From contig NZ_LGDV01000212.1 in assembly GCF_001280015.1 (NCBI RefSeq), positions 1 to 29,811 of the forward strand: a stretch of 29,811 nucleotides of DNA. Reading direction: 5' to 3'. A program made the position numbers and the translations under genes. The notes under the pieces were generated by a model that ran no database searches, was not told where the DNA came from, and was given only the letters and a program-made list of their open reading frames with translations. Of this stretch, positions 22,455 to 29,683 are shown one piece after another (the stretch's first letter is position 1; every line of letters begins with the position of its first letter). This DNA comes from Streptomyces sp. MMG1121 (lineage in GTDB: Bacteria; Actinomycetota; Actinomycetes; Streptomycetales; Streptomycetaceae).

Positions 22455-23292
22455 GGACCTTGATCTGCGCAAGCTCCGCTACTTCGTCGCAGTGGCCGAG
22501 CACCGGCACTTCGGCCGAGCAGCGGAACAGCTCTACATCGCCCAGCCGGTTCTCAGCCGCCAGATCAGGGCCTTCGAGCAGGATCTGGAGTGCACTCTGC
22601 TGGTGCGGACCACCCGCAGCGTGGAGCTGACCGCCGCAGGCAAACAGCTCTACGAGGAGGCGCAAGGGATACTCGCAGCTGTCGGCGCGGCGGTGCGGCG
22701 TGTGCACGACGCCGATCGGGGCACCCAACGGCTCGTTGTCGCCTTCTCCCCCGGACTGCGCGTGTCGGAGGCGATCCGGGCGTTCGCGTCGCGCTACCCG
22801 GACGTCGAGACCGACCTCGTACCGGCGCGCTGGTGGGAGCAGGACGCGCCGCTCCGGGACGGCCGGGCCCAGGTCGGGTACCTGCGGCGACCGTTCGACG
22901 ACTCAGGGCTGCGCACCATCCGGGTCGGTCGTGAGCCCAGGGTCGCCTGCATGCCCGCGGCTCACCCGCTCGCACGCCGTCAGGAGCTCACCTCCGCGGA
23001 CCTCGACGGCGAGCCGATGCTCGACGCACCGACGCGGCGGACGTCTTCACTCGAAGAGAAGTTCGAGCTCATCGCCTCCGGTCACGGCATCGCGCTCGTC
23101 CCGCTCAGTGTCGCGTGCTCCTACTCCCGCCCCGACCTCATCCATCGCCCCCTCACGGACGCCCCAGGGATCGAGACGTGCCTGGCCTTCCTCGTGGACC
23201 GGCGCGAGAAGCTGCTGCGCGACTTCCTGGAGATCGCCACCGCGACGCTGAGGCACACTGAGCGATCAGCTGACGGGACCGGGGCGCTCTGA
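22453..23292 (+). CDS. LysR-family transcriptional regulator, 279 aa
   Basis: Winged HTH at residues ~5-63: 'LRKLRYFVAVAEHRHFGRAA', 'EQLYIAQPVLSRQIRAFEQD' and 'LVRTTRSVELTAAGKQLYEE'. The co-inducer-binding domain follows ('QRLVVAFSPGLRVSEAIRAF' through 'DLIHRPLTDAPGIETCLAFL'). It is slightly shorter than most LysR proteins (~300) but complete. ATG 22453 lies inside the palindrome described above. It is divergent from the NmrA-like gene, the probable target. The co-inducer is unknown; a redox or quinone signal would suit the neighbour but is speculation. Confidence 0.94.
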   Translation: MDLDLRKLRYFVAVAEHRHFGRAAEQLYIAQPVLSRQIRAFEQDLECTLLVRTTRSVELTAAGKQLYEEAQGILAAVGAAVRRVHDADRGTQRLVVAFSPGLRVSEAIRAFASRYPDVETDLVPARWWEQDAPLRDGRAQVGYLRRPFDDSGLRTIRVGREPRVACMPAAHPLARRQELTSADLDGEPMLDAPTRRTSSLEEKFELIASGHGIALVPLSVACSYSRPDLIHRPLTDAPGIETCLAFLVDRREKLLRDFLEIATATLRHTERSADGTGAL

Positions 23293-23550
23293 GCCGTCAG
23301 CGGGCGATGACCTGAGTCATCTCCCCGCACTGGAAGGTCAGTTGGCGCATGCGATGTCGTCGAGCCGGACGTCCAGCTGGGCAAGACCGGGGTGGGCAGT
23401 CGGTCCGGCTGGTGCCAACTGCCGCAGCTCGTCGCGGTGGGCCTCTGTGACCTCCTGTCGCACAAGGGCGAAGGCGACAGAGCCGAAGACGGATCACGCG
23501 GATCGACAACCGCCTCGACCAGGCCCGTGACCTGCGATCCGCCACCAGCG
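23293..23550. other. Gap with possible decayed minus-strand ORF
   Basis: No intact gene is visible. On the minus strand near 23343-23470 the frame reads 'VRQEVTEAHRDELRQLAPAG' then 'AQLDVRLDDIACAN' and stop, which looks like the helical C-terminus of a regulator. The upstream frame is not open and I do not recognise the family. Confidence 0.3.
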
Positions 23551-23581
23551 CGGTCCGGCACGTCGGCCACGTGCCGGACCG
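23551..23581. terminator. 13-bp perfect hairpin downstream of the toxin-like gene
   Basis: CGGTCCGGCACGT (23551-23563) and ACGTGCCGGACCG (23569-23581) are perfectly complementary around a CGGCC loop, 79 bases after the toxin-like gene's stop. It is one of the strongest stem-loops in the window and a probable terminator. Confidence 0.65.
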
Positions 23582-23659
23582 GGATCAGGCATGTGGCCGA
23601 CGGCGGTGAACCGCGGCGGGCGGGAGCGTCAGACTGTCACTGGCCGGCCGAGCACTCGG

Positions 23660-24745
23660 TCAGAAGGTCTGCGGCCAGCCGTCCAGCACGGAAAACTCCT
23701 TGGTCCGCGTCTCCCACTCGACGACGGGACTACCGTCCATTCGTTGAGCGACGTACTTGTCTCCCCGATACCACAACGCCTCGGAAACCCGCCTTCCATT
23801 GTTGGCGTAGGTCCTCCTGATGGTGTCCTTGACCCAGTGCTCATGCGTCTCACTGGAGGAATAGGTGGTCTTCAGACTGCTGGTGACGGTTGAACTGAGC
23901 CCTGCCGAGAATCCCTTGTAGGCAAAGCTCGCCTCTGCGGTAACCGAGATGCCCGTAAACCTCTCCACCTCCGTGGCGCTCGTCTTCGTGAGGCCGACAG
24001 TCGTCTCTTTGACCTCCTCGTGCTCCGAGTTGCCGGCGTGCTCGTAGAAGAACACCTGCTCCCAGTACCCGTACCGCTTGATGACGAGGTAGGGGTTGTT
24101 CTGGGACTGGTCGCCCGCCGAGCCGCCGCCGTCCTGTACCGCGAACGGCACCGCGGTCTGCCCGATCAGGACTTCCTGCGTCCGCAGCGGGAGCGGCTGG
24201 CTGTGACTCGTGAATCGGTTCACGTCACCGATCCCGCCCACCGGCATATCGATGGGCTGGAGGTCGATGACGGGCTTGTACTCGTCGACGATCTCGAACT
24301 TCCACGACTGCGCGTCGAGCGGGCTGCCGCTGTTCTCCCGGTACCACACGTCGAGCTTGCGGGGGCTGTCCGACCAGCTCTCGGGTGTGATCACCAGCCC
24401 CGTCCGCTTGTTGACGATCTGGGCGTACCCGTCGCCGCGGGGAACGAGGTACCACAGCTGGAACTCCAGGCTCGCGGTGCTGTCGATGTGGTACTGCTCG
24501 AGGTCGGCGGGCCCGGTCGACCAGCTTTGGGGCGTGAGGGCTAATCCGCTGTGTTTGTTCACGATGAGGTACGTGTCGTTGTCCATGGGGAACATGTGCC
24601 ACGCCTGCTTGCTGCGGTCACCCGCCGAGGTTCCCTTGTGGTACTGCTCCACCTTGCTGGGCCTGGTTGACCAGCTCGCCGGTGTAAACGCCAGCCCGTT
24701 GCGCTTGTTGACGATCTGATACGTCCTGCCCGGCCCGAACTTCAT
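23660..24745 (-). CDS. Ricin-type lectin plus Toxin_10-like (Bin/Cry35-type) protein, 361 aa
   Basis: The N-terminal half is a beta-trefoil made of three near-identical ~49-residue repeats: 'YQIVNKRNGLAFTPASWS' (9-26), 'YLIVNKHSGLALTPQSWS' (59-76) and 'AQIVNKRTGLVITPESWS' (108-125). Each ends in a Q-x-W (QAW, QLW, QSW). This is the carbohydrate-binding RICIN fold. A 'YKPVIDLQPID' linker (156-166) leads to a second domain with 'NNPYLVIKRYGYWEQVFFYE' (216-235). Ser/Thr-rich amphipathic strands (~245-300, 'GFSAGLSSTVTSSLKTTYSS') follow, as in beta-pore-forming toxins. The order lectin, K-P-x-I-D linker, N-P-Y-x-x-x-K-x-Y-x-Y-W matches Bacillus Cry35/Tpp35 and BinA/BinB (Toxin_10 family) as I remember them. 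There is no signal peptide and no partner gene is adjacent. ATG 24745 has GAGGAG six bases upstream. The natural role is unknown; activity against invertebrates is inferred from the family only. Confidence 0.85.
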   Translation of the reverse strand: MKFGPGRTYQIVNKRNGLAFTPASWSTRPSKVEQYHKGTSAGDRSKQAWHMFPMDNDTYLIVNKHSGLALTPQSWSTGPADLEQYHIDSTASLEFQLWYLVPRGDGYAQIVNKRTGLVITPESWSDSPRKLDVWYRENSGSPLDAQSWKFEIVDEYKPVIDLQPIDMPVGGIGDVNRFTSHSQPLPLRTQEVLIGQTAVPFAVQDGGGSAGDQSQNNPYLVIKRYGYWEQVFFYEHAGNSEHEEVKETTVGLTKTSATEVERFTGISVTAEASFAYKGFSAGLSSTVTSSLKTTYSSSETHEHWVKDTIRRTYANNGRRVSEALWYRGDKYVAQRMDGSPVVEWETRTKEFSVLDGWPQTF

Positions 24746-24772
24746 TGTCGGCTCCTCAGTGCGGTCGCGGAA

Positions 24773-24814
24773 GAGCTACTGCCTTCCTCCTCGGCAGAGC
24801 TCACGAGGAGGAAG
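24773..24814 (-). promoter_or_regulatory. Interleaved inverted repeats in the toxin-like gene leader
   Basis: In the minus-strand transcript four segments follow each other: A CTTCCTCCTCG (24814-24804), B GAGCTCTGCC (24802-24793), C CGAGGAGGAAG (24793-24783) and D GGCAGTAGCTC (ending 24773). A is perfectly complementary to C (11 bp); B is complementary to D (10 bp with one bulged base). The pairings are interleaved and probably mutually exclusive, as in attenuators, or pseudoknot-like. C carries an exposed or masked GAGGAGGAAGG. The block ends 28 bases before the ATG. Confidence 0.6.
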
Positions 24815-24857
24815 ACTCTAACGACGCCGCACAGCGGCAATGCCAGGTTTGTTTCGC

Positions 24858-24867
24858 ATTGGCCAAT
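24858..24867. promoter_or_regulatory. Palindrome ATTGGCCAAT upstream of the toxin-like gene
   Basis: A perfect 10-base palindrome lies in an AT-richer patch 113-122 bases before the toxin-like start. It is a candidate operator or promoter-associated site; no convincing -35/-10 pair could be fixed nearby. The 24815-25014 stretch otherwise holds no gene. Confidence 0.3.
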
Positions 24868-25014
24868 AAACGATAGGTGGCGGCTCAATACGCAGTGTGT
24901 ACCAATTCTCAGCTCAAAGGACATCTGTCGCTCAGCCCTCGCCTGCGCTATGGGTCCAGGTTGTGTTGACCCTTGATAAAACACCGGCCTTGCGCAGGCA
25001 GATATCAGGACAGG

Positions 25015-25569
25015 GTGAAGGCGACTGCCACCCAGAATCCGCGTTTCGCGGAGAGCAGCACCGCTTCCGGACAGACGACGGCGATGGGGAGTTCGCCGCC
25101 CAGGCGCCCTGTCCACCCCGGTGAGATCCTGCTGCGCGGCTACCCCGTCAAGCAGCTGATCGGACAGCTCTCCTTCACCGATCAGGTCTGGCCGATGCTG
25201 CGCGGCGGACTCCCCACCGCCGCTCAGTCCCGCCTGCTGGAGGCCGCCCTGGTCGCAGCCGTCGACCACGGCCCCCAGGCACTCTCCATCGCCGCCGCCC
25301 CCATGGCCGCCACCTGCGGCCTCGGCCTCACCAGCGCCGTCGCCACCCGCGTCAACCCGCTCGGTGACACCCACGGCGGCTCCGGCCAGCAGAGCATGGA
25401 GGTCCTCGCCTCATTGCCGGACAGCGAGCGAGCCGGCACCGAACTCCCGCTGGCCGCACCGGAGCTGGCGGACCGTGATCGCACCGGCCACCGGCCTGTC
25501 TCCGGCTCCGGCCACCGCTTCCACCCCCGGGACCCGCGCCGAGCAGCAGTCCCCCCTCCCCTCTCGTGA
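25015..25569 (+). pseudogene. Citryl-CoA lyase/citrate synthase-like gene, 3'-truncated
   Basis: The frame encodes 'EILLRGYPVKQLIGQLSFTD', 'GLPTAAQSRLLEAALVAAVD' then 'HGPQALSIAAAPMAATCGLG', and 'LGDTHGGSGQQSMEVLA'. This is the N-terminal half of citrate-synthase-fold citryl-CoA lyases, including the H-G-G catalytic segment. A few codons later 'PVSGSGHRFHPRDPR' matches the second catalytic-His motif (G-F-G-H-R-F-H), so a ~40-60-codon deletion lies between. After that the frame ends and the C-terminal ~80-100 residues are absent. GTG 25015 after AGGACAGG is a possible start. It is divergent from the toxin-like gene. Confidence 0.7.
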
Positions 25570-25616
25570 GGGCCGCGGCCCGTCCGGGCGGGATGTGCAG
25601 AGGTCAGCCGATCTTG

Positions 25617-26705
25617 TCAGCCGACGGGCGGGGTGAGGGCGGTGCGGTCGAACGGCCCGCCGTGCGTGGCGGCGTACGCGACGGCGTCGTTGACGGCGTC
25701 GAGGGGGAAGGTCCGGACCCGTTCGAGAGCGAGATCGAGCGCACCCGACACGATGATCCGGATCATGCCGACGTTTGCGGAGCGGGGGTACATCCACTGC
25801 CCGCGCACGGTGACCGAGTTGCGCATGATCCACGGGTAGGGCAAGGCGAGGTCCGCGCCGCCGAGCATGCCGACGCCGCCCATGAGGACGATACGGCCGT
25901 ACTCGCGGACGGTCATGGCCGCCGCACGCGACGCGGAGCTGGGTGCCGAGGGCGGGAGCAGGTCGATCACCATGTCGATCGGGCCCTCGGCCGCGGCGGA
26001 CAGGGCCGCGTGGTCGGCGGCCTCGTCCCCGGTCAGTGTCACGGGGCGCACGCGTCGGCCGAATCGGTCGGCGAGGAGGCCGAGCGCGACACGGTTGCGG
26101 CCCGGTGCGATCACCCGGCCTGCGCCCATGGCCAGAGCCACGGCGACGGCGGCGCTGCCGAGGTTCCCGGTGGCCCCGCTGACGAGGAGCGTCTCGCCGG
26201 CTTCGAGTCCGCCCGCGAGCAGTCCACCGTAGGGGATCACGTACACGCCGAGCGAGGACCAGCGCACGGGATCGTACCCCGCTTCCGCGGGCAGGGGGTA
26301 GACGTTCTCCGTCGGCACCCGCATGAACTCGGCGAATGACCCGTCGTGCAGATACCGGGCGAGCCGGGCGCCGCCCTCGCCGCGGGAGCTCCAGCCCTGC
26401 AGTGTGATGTCGGGGGTCAGCGCATCGTCACGGGAGCGGACGGTGCAGTCGCACCACACCAGGTCACCGACGCGCAGCCGGGTGGCGTCGGGTCCGACGC
26501 TGACGACCCTCCCCACCCCGCCGACTCCTGGGACCACGGGAGGCACGAGCGGGTAGTTCCGCCGGCCGCTGAAGACCTCCTCGGCGTAGGGCGGGACACA
26601 GGTCGCCAGAACCTCCACCACCACCTCGCCGCCGCTCGACCGGGGATCGGGTACCTCCTGCACGGTGAGCGGGGCACCGAACTCCGTCAGGACTGCTGCT
26701 CGCAT
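25617..26705 (-). CDS. MDR-family (quinone oxidoreductase-like) dehydrogenase, 362 aa
   Basis: The GroES-like N-terminal domain starts 'MRAAVLTEFGAPLTVQEVPD' and includes 'VVPGVGGVGRVVSVGPDATR'. The zinc-ligand motif GHE of true alcohol dehydrogenases is replaced by GVG, so a catalytic zinc is unlikely and quinone-oxidoreductase-type chemistry is favoured. The Rossmann domain has 'LLVSGATGNLGSAAVAVALA' (SGATGNLG, 176-183), and the C-terminus 'FPLDAVNDAVAYAATHGG' has the usual 'PLDAVNDA' helix. ATG 26705 is preceded by GGAGG at good spacing; 38 further upstream codons are a read-through frame. It is divergent from a LysR regulator, its likely controller. The substrate is unknown. Confidence 0.93.
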   Translation of the reverse strand: MRAAVLTEFGAPLTVQEVPDPRSSGGEVVVEVLATCVPPYAEEVFSGRRNYPLVPPVVPGVGGVGRVVSVGPDATRLRVGDLVWCDCTVRSRDDALTPDITLQGWSSRGEGGARLARYLHDGSFAEFMRVPTENVYPLPAEAGYDPVRWSSLGVYVIPYGGLLAGGLEAGETLLVSGATGNLGSAAVAVALAMGAGRVIAPGRNRVALGLLADRFGRRVRPVTLTGDEAADHAALSAAAEGPIDMVIDLLPPSAPSSASRAAAMTVREYGRIVLMGGVGMLGGADLALPYPWIMRNSVTVRGQWMYPRSANVGMIRIIVSGALDLALERVRTFPLDAVNDAVAYAATHGGPFDRTALTPPVG

Positions 26706-26797
26706 CTGCTGACCTCCTTGATGGCTCGTTCCGAGGCTAGGAGCACAGCTGGCATGCGCCAAGCGACGATCTGGCATCTGTGGTATGCGTAGTGCGC
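26706..26797. promoter_or_regulatory. Divergent intergenic region with symmetric GCAT elements
   Basis: The 92 bases between the oxidoreductase and LysR starts contain GCAT-CTGTGGT-ATGC, an inverted repeat in 'ggcatctgtggtatgcg' (about 26775-26790). They also contain TGGCATGCGCCA (about 26751-26762), a near-palindrome. Such repeats in a LysR divergon are the expected binding sites; precise spacing does not fit T-N11-A cleanly. Confidence 0.4.
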
Positions 26798-27691
26798 ATG
26801 GACTTCTCCAGCACGGCACTACGGGTTCTGCGACAGGTCGCGGAGTCGGGAAGCTTCACCGCGGCGGCCTCCCGGCTCGGCTACACCCAGTCGGCGGTCT
26901 CACGCCAGGCGGCAGCCCTCGAACGCAGCGCGGGCGCCGTCCTGTTCGAGCGCCGTCCCTACGGGGTGCGGCTCACGCCCGCCGGCCTGGCCCTGCTGCG
27001 GCACGCCCGTACGATCCTGGACTCCGTCGCGGAGGCCGAGCGCGACCTCACCGGTGCCGCCCCGCAGAGCGAACTGGTACGGGCCGGGGTGTTCCTGAGC
27101 GCCGGTGCAGTGATCCTGCCCACCGCGCTCACCCGGCTCGCGGCGGCCAGCCCGCAGGTCACGGTCACCACGCGTGAGGGCACCACACCCGGCCTGATCC
27201 GGGCTCTGCGGGCGGGTTCGATCGACATCGCCGTACTGACGTCCCGCCCGCCGCACCGGCCGTCGGACGGCGAGTCACCCCGGCTGCACATCGACACCGT
27301 CGAGGACACCGAACTGCTCGTGGGCGTGTCGGCCACCGGTGTGTTCGCCGGCCGCAGCGCCGTGCACGTCGACGAGCTGGTCGACGCGCCCTGGATCGCC
27401 ACCCCGTCATCGAACTCCGAGCCCCTGCTCGGTGTCTGGCCCGGCCTGCCCGGGCGGCCCCGCATCGTCCACACCGCGCGCGACTGGCTGACGAAACTGC
27501 AGCTGGTCGCCGGCGGTTTCGGCGTGACAACTGTGCCCTCCCGCATGTCGACGGTGCTGCCGACCGGCGTGAGCCTGCTGCACGTCGACGGCGTGCCTCC
27601 CGAAGTCCGCCGCATTCTCGTGGCGCGGCTGCCCGGCCCGCCGGCCCCGGGAATCTCTGCCGTCACCCGAGCGATCACGTCGGCTGTCTGA
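26798..27691 (+). CDS. LysR-family transcriptional regulator, 297 aa
   Basis: A winged HTH occupies the first ~60 residues: 'TALRVLRQVAESGSFTAAAS', 'RLGYTQSAVSRQAAALERSA' and 'LFERRPYGVRLTPAGLALLR'. The effector domain includes 'LVRAGVFLSAGAVILPTALT', 'GSIDIAVLTSRP' and 'LQLVAGGFGVTTVPSRM'. Length and layout are normal. I prefer ATG 26798 ('MDFSSTALRVLRQ'); an in-frame ATG at 26780 adds six residues without similarity. It is divergent from the MDR oxidoreductase and probably regulates it. The co-inducer is unknown. Its stop is 139 bases before the left end of the inverted-repeat unit that follows. Confidence 0.95.
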   Translation: MDFSSTALRVLRQVAESGSFTAAASRLGYTQSAVSRQAAALERSAGAVLFERRPYGVRLTPAGLALLRHARTILDSVAEAERDLTGAAPQSELVRAGVFLSAGAVILPTALTRLAAASPQVTVTTREGTTPGLIRALRAGSIDIAVLTSRPPHRPSDGESPRLHIDTVEDTELLVGVSATGVFAGRSAVHVDELVDAPWIATPSSNSEPLLGVWPGLPGRPRIVHTARDWLTKLQLVAGGFGVTTVPSRMSTVLPTGVSLLHVDGVPPEVRRILVARLPGPPAPGISAVTRAITSAV

Positions 27692-27830
27692 CCCGTCGCC
27701 GTAGCCCCCGACGGGGACACTCGACGCGGCTGTGGCAAGTGAACCTCGCCCAGCCGTGGATCTGACTGCCTCTCGAACCCGGGGCAGAGGAACGTCTTTG
27801 GCAAGGCCGGGCCAGGTCACGGGAGCAGCT

Positions 27831-27856
27831 AGTGCTGTGACCGGGATGGTTCACCG
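27831..27856 (+). repeat. Left 26-bp terminal inverted repeat
   Basis: This copy begins AGTGCTGTGACCGGGATGGT and pairs with 29281-29306, with differences at positions 14, 17 and 23. It reads inward from the left end of the unit. Confidence 0.75.
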
Positions 27857-27901
27857 TGGTCGGAAGGCGGCTCGCGGGACGAGCGCATGCGAAACGGCTG
27901 G

Positions 27902-27907
27902 TATTAC
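27902..27907 (+). promoter_or_regulatory. -10 element of a possible leaderless mRNA
   Basis: TATTAC occupies exactly positions -12 to -7 relative to the A of ATG 27914, and no ribosome site precedes that ATG. This is the standard arrangement for actinobacterial leaderless transcripts. The -35 region is weak. Confidence 0.45.
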
Positions 27908-27913
27908 TGGTGC

Positions 27914-28291
27914 ATGCAGGAAGAGACCGCACGCTCCGCGATCGACACGTTCATCTCCGCGTTCAACGCCTCGGACGACAGCTATGTGACTGCCCTGCTC
28001 TCCCAGGCCCTGACCTCAGACGTGGTCTTCTGGGGGCCGTTGGGCCGCAGCGAAGGAATCGCGGCGGTCGAGCGGTTCGTGCTGGACATCCGACGCCACC
28101 CGGCGGGGACCGGCACGATGGTGCGCTGCTCAGCGGTGGACATGCCTGACGAGTGGGCCCGGTACCAGTGGGTCTTCACCACGCCGGATGGAGGCCCCCG
28201 CCTGGCGGGAACGGACGTCGTCCATCTGCGACGGAGCCTCATCGACCAGGTCATCGTCTTCGCGGGGGAGATCAAGCCGTCCGCCTCCTGA
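27914..28291 (+). CDS. SnoaL-like / NTF2-fold protein, 125 aa
   Basis: The product shows a SnoaL-like cone fold: N-terminal helix 'ARSAIDTFISAFNASDDSYV', 'LTSDVVFWGPLGRSEGIAAV' then 'ERFVLDIRRH', and strands 'WARYQWVFTTPDG', 'GTDVVHLRRSLIDQVIVFAG'. Members include polyketide cyclases, isomerases and many proteins of unknown role; the active-site residues are not conserved enough to predict a reaction. A nine-codon-longer frame (ATG 27887) is possible, but a -10 element placed precisely at -12 suggests leaderless start at 27914. It is enclosed by IS630-type terminal repeats and convergent with the transposase remnant, so it may be a passenger gene. Confidence 0.82.
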   Translation: MQEETARSAIDTFISAFNASDDSYVTALLSQALTSDVVFWGPLGRSEGIAAVERFVLDIRRHPAGTGTMVRCSAVDMPDEWARYQWVFTTPDGGPRLAGTDVVHLRRSLIDQVIVFAGEIKPSAS

Positions 28292-28369
28292 GTCATCCTT
28301 CTGTCGCAGTCCTTCTCCTGAACTTGCCCCCTTCGGCGCTCGGGGGCTGCGGTTCGCAGTTGGCCAGCC

Positions 28370-29225
28370 TGCGGTGTTGAGGAGGTGTCCGCCCCAGCGG
28401 ATGCCCTTTTCGCTGCGGATGCGGGCACGTTCCTTGCGTTGGGCGGCGAGTACGTCGGGATGGCGGGCGTTGGTGTTGCGCCAGCGCAGGTAGCGGTGCG
28501 GTGCCTGGGTTTGCGCGGGGTGGCTGCGGCCCTGACCGTGGGTAGGCATCGCGCTGGCGCCGGCACTCGGCAGCCTGGCCGGGACGTCGGGAACAGCAGT
28601 GGCTCCCGTCTGTATTCAAGAGGGTCGAGCCTCGGGGCCCAGGAGGAATCCATCGACGCCGACGGCTGCGCCCCGGACGGGACCGGTCAGGCCGGTCTGG
28701 GAGAAGGGTCCTCAACCCTGGTCTTGGTTGGGCCTTGACCGTTCCCGTCACCGCCCATTAGATCTTGGTGCGCTGGAAGGTGATGCCCCGGCGCCGGAGC
28801 AGGCACCGTAACGCTTCACGGCCGATGCGGATGACACGTCCGTGCGCTTTCCCCAGGTAGGCGGCGAGTTTGCGGATCGACCAGCGGGTGAAGGGCTGGC
28901 CGAGCTTGCTGAGGCGAGTGGTGGCCGTCCGGATGACGAAGTCCTCGTCGTCACGACTGAGTAGTCGGGGACGGCCTCCCGCCCACTGAGGGTCCAGGCA
29001 GGCCAGGCCGATCTCGTTGAAGCGGTGGATCACATCGCGCACGGTGCCCTCGTCGGCCTGGACCAGCTGGGCGATCACCGGCACCCGGTTCCCGCCCGCC
29101 AAGGCGAGCAGCATCATCGCGCGCCGGTAGCGCACCGAACTCGTGCTGCCCGGCGCACGATCTGCTGCAGCTTCTGCCCCTCCTGGTCGGTCAGTCTGCG
29201 TGCACGGACAGGCTCAGCCACCGTG
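28370..29225 (-). pseudogene. IS630-family transposase lacking its catalytic core
   Basis: The N-terminal half is well kept (28758-29225): 'EPVRARRLTDQEGQKLQQIV', then after a one-base frameshift near 29150 'RYRRAMMLLALAGGNRVPVI', 'TVRDVIHRFNEIGLACLDPQ', 'PFTRWSIRKLAAYL' and 'GITFQRTK'. The C-terminus reappears at ~28375-28525 as 'HRYLRWRNTNARHPDVLAAQ' and 'KERARIRSEKGIRWGG'. The ~130 residues holding all three catalytic acids are gone. About 240 unrelated bases (28520-28757) I cannot identify occupy the gap. Confidence 0.85.
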
Positions 29226-29280
29226 CCTCCAGCGATCGGATCGGACGTCACGGCACCTCCAACCGTCGCGACCACCAACC

Positions 29281-29306
29281 CGGCGAACCTTCACGGTCAC
29301 AGCACT
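29281..29306 (-). repeat. Right 26-bp terminal inverted repeat
   Basis: Read on the minus strand from 29306 it starts AGTGCTGTGACCGTGAAGGT. It lies 56 bases upstream of the transposase remnant, the normal position for an IS630 left end. Confidence 0.75.
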
Positions 29307-29399
29307 GACCGCCCAATGGCCCCGGCGGGCAGGGATGTTGGGCGGGTCATGGCCCTTGAACGTCGGCGATGAACCTGGGACGAGGAATTGCAGAGGGGG

Positions 29400-29683
29400 G
29401 CGCACGTCGCCTCGGTCCTCACCCGCACCTGCCGCGCCCGCCGTCGGTGCCGGTGCCCCCGATGCCGCCACAGGTGCCGGTGCCCCCGGCGAGGGTTGGG
29501 CCGGGGGTGACCGGGCTGCCAGCGGTACGGCCGTCCCGCCGGGGTTGGCCGGAGGGGGTGGCCGGGAGCCCGCGCCGGGGTCCGGGGGACGGCGGCGGCC
29601 GTCCCGTACTCCCGGCACAGCCGCTCCCCGTCCACCGGCCGGAACGCGTGCTCAGGGCCGGGCCCCTCACACGTCACCACCCG
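29400..29683 (-). pseudogene. Decayed zinc-ribbon-like, Pro/Ala-rich ORF
   Basis: A GTG-GTG start near 29683 encodes 'TCEGPGPEHAFRPVDGERLC', resembling an actinomycete N-terminal zinc ribbon (C-x-x-C then L-C-x-x-C) but with key Cys positions replaced by Pro and Tyr. Near 29580 the plausible frame shifts to a Pro/Ala linker ('SRPPPPANPGG', 'SPGAPAPVAASGAPAP'). Coding character is lost before the IS630-type repeat. The 95 bases between 29306 and 29400 hold nothing recognised. Confidence 0.4.

Larger units (their letters stand above)
27831..29306. mobile_element. IS630-type unit bounded by 26-bp terminal inverted repeats, with SnoaL-like gene
   Basis: AGTGCTGTGACCG starts both ends: plus strand at 27831-27856 and minus strand at 29306-29281. 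The match is 23 of 26 bases as an inverted repeat. Between them are a gutted IS630 transposase on the minus strand and a SnoaL-like gene on the plus strand. The unit is 1,476 bp. A TA (IS630 target) is present at the left edge (27830-27831) but not at the right. It is non-autonomous now; cross-mobilisation by a relative elsewhere is possible. Confidence 0.65.
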
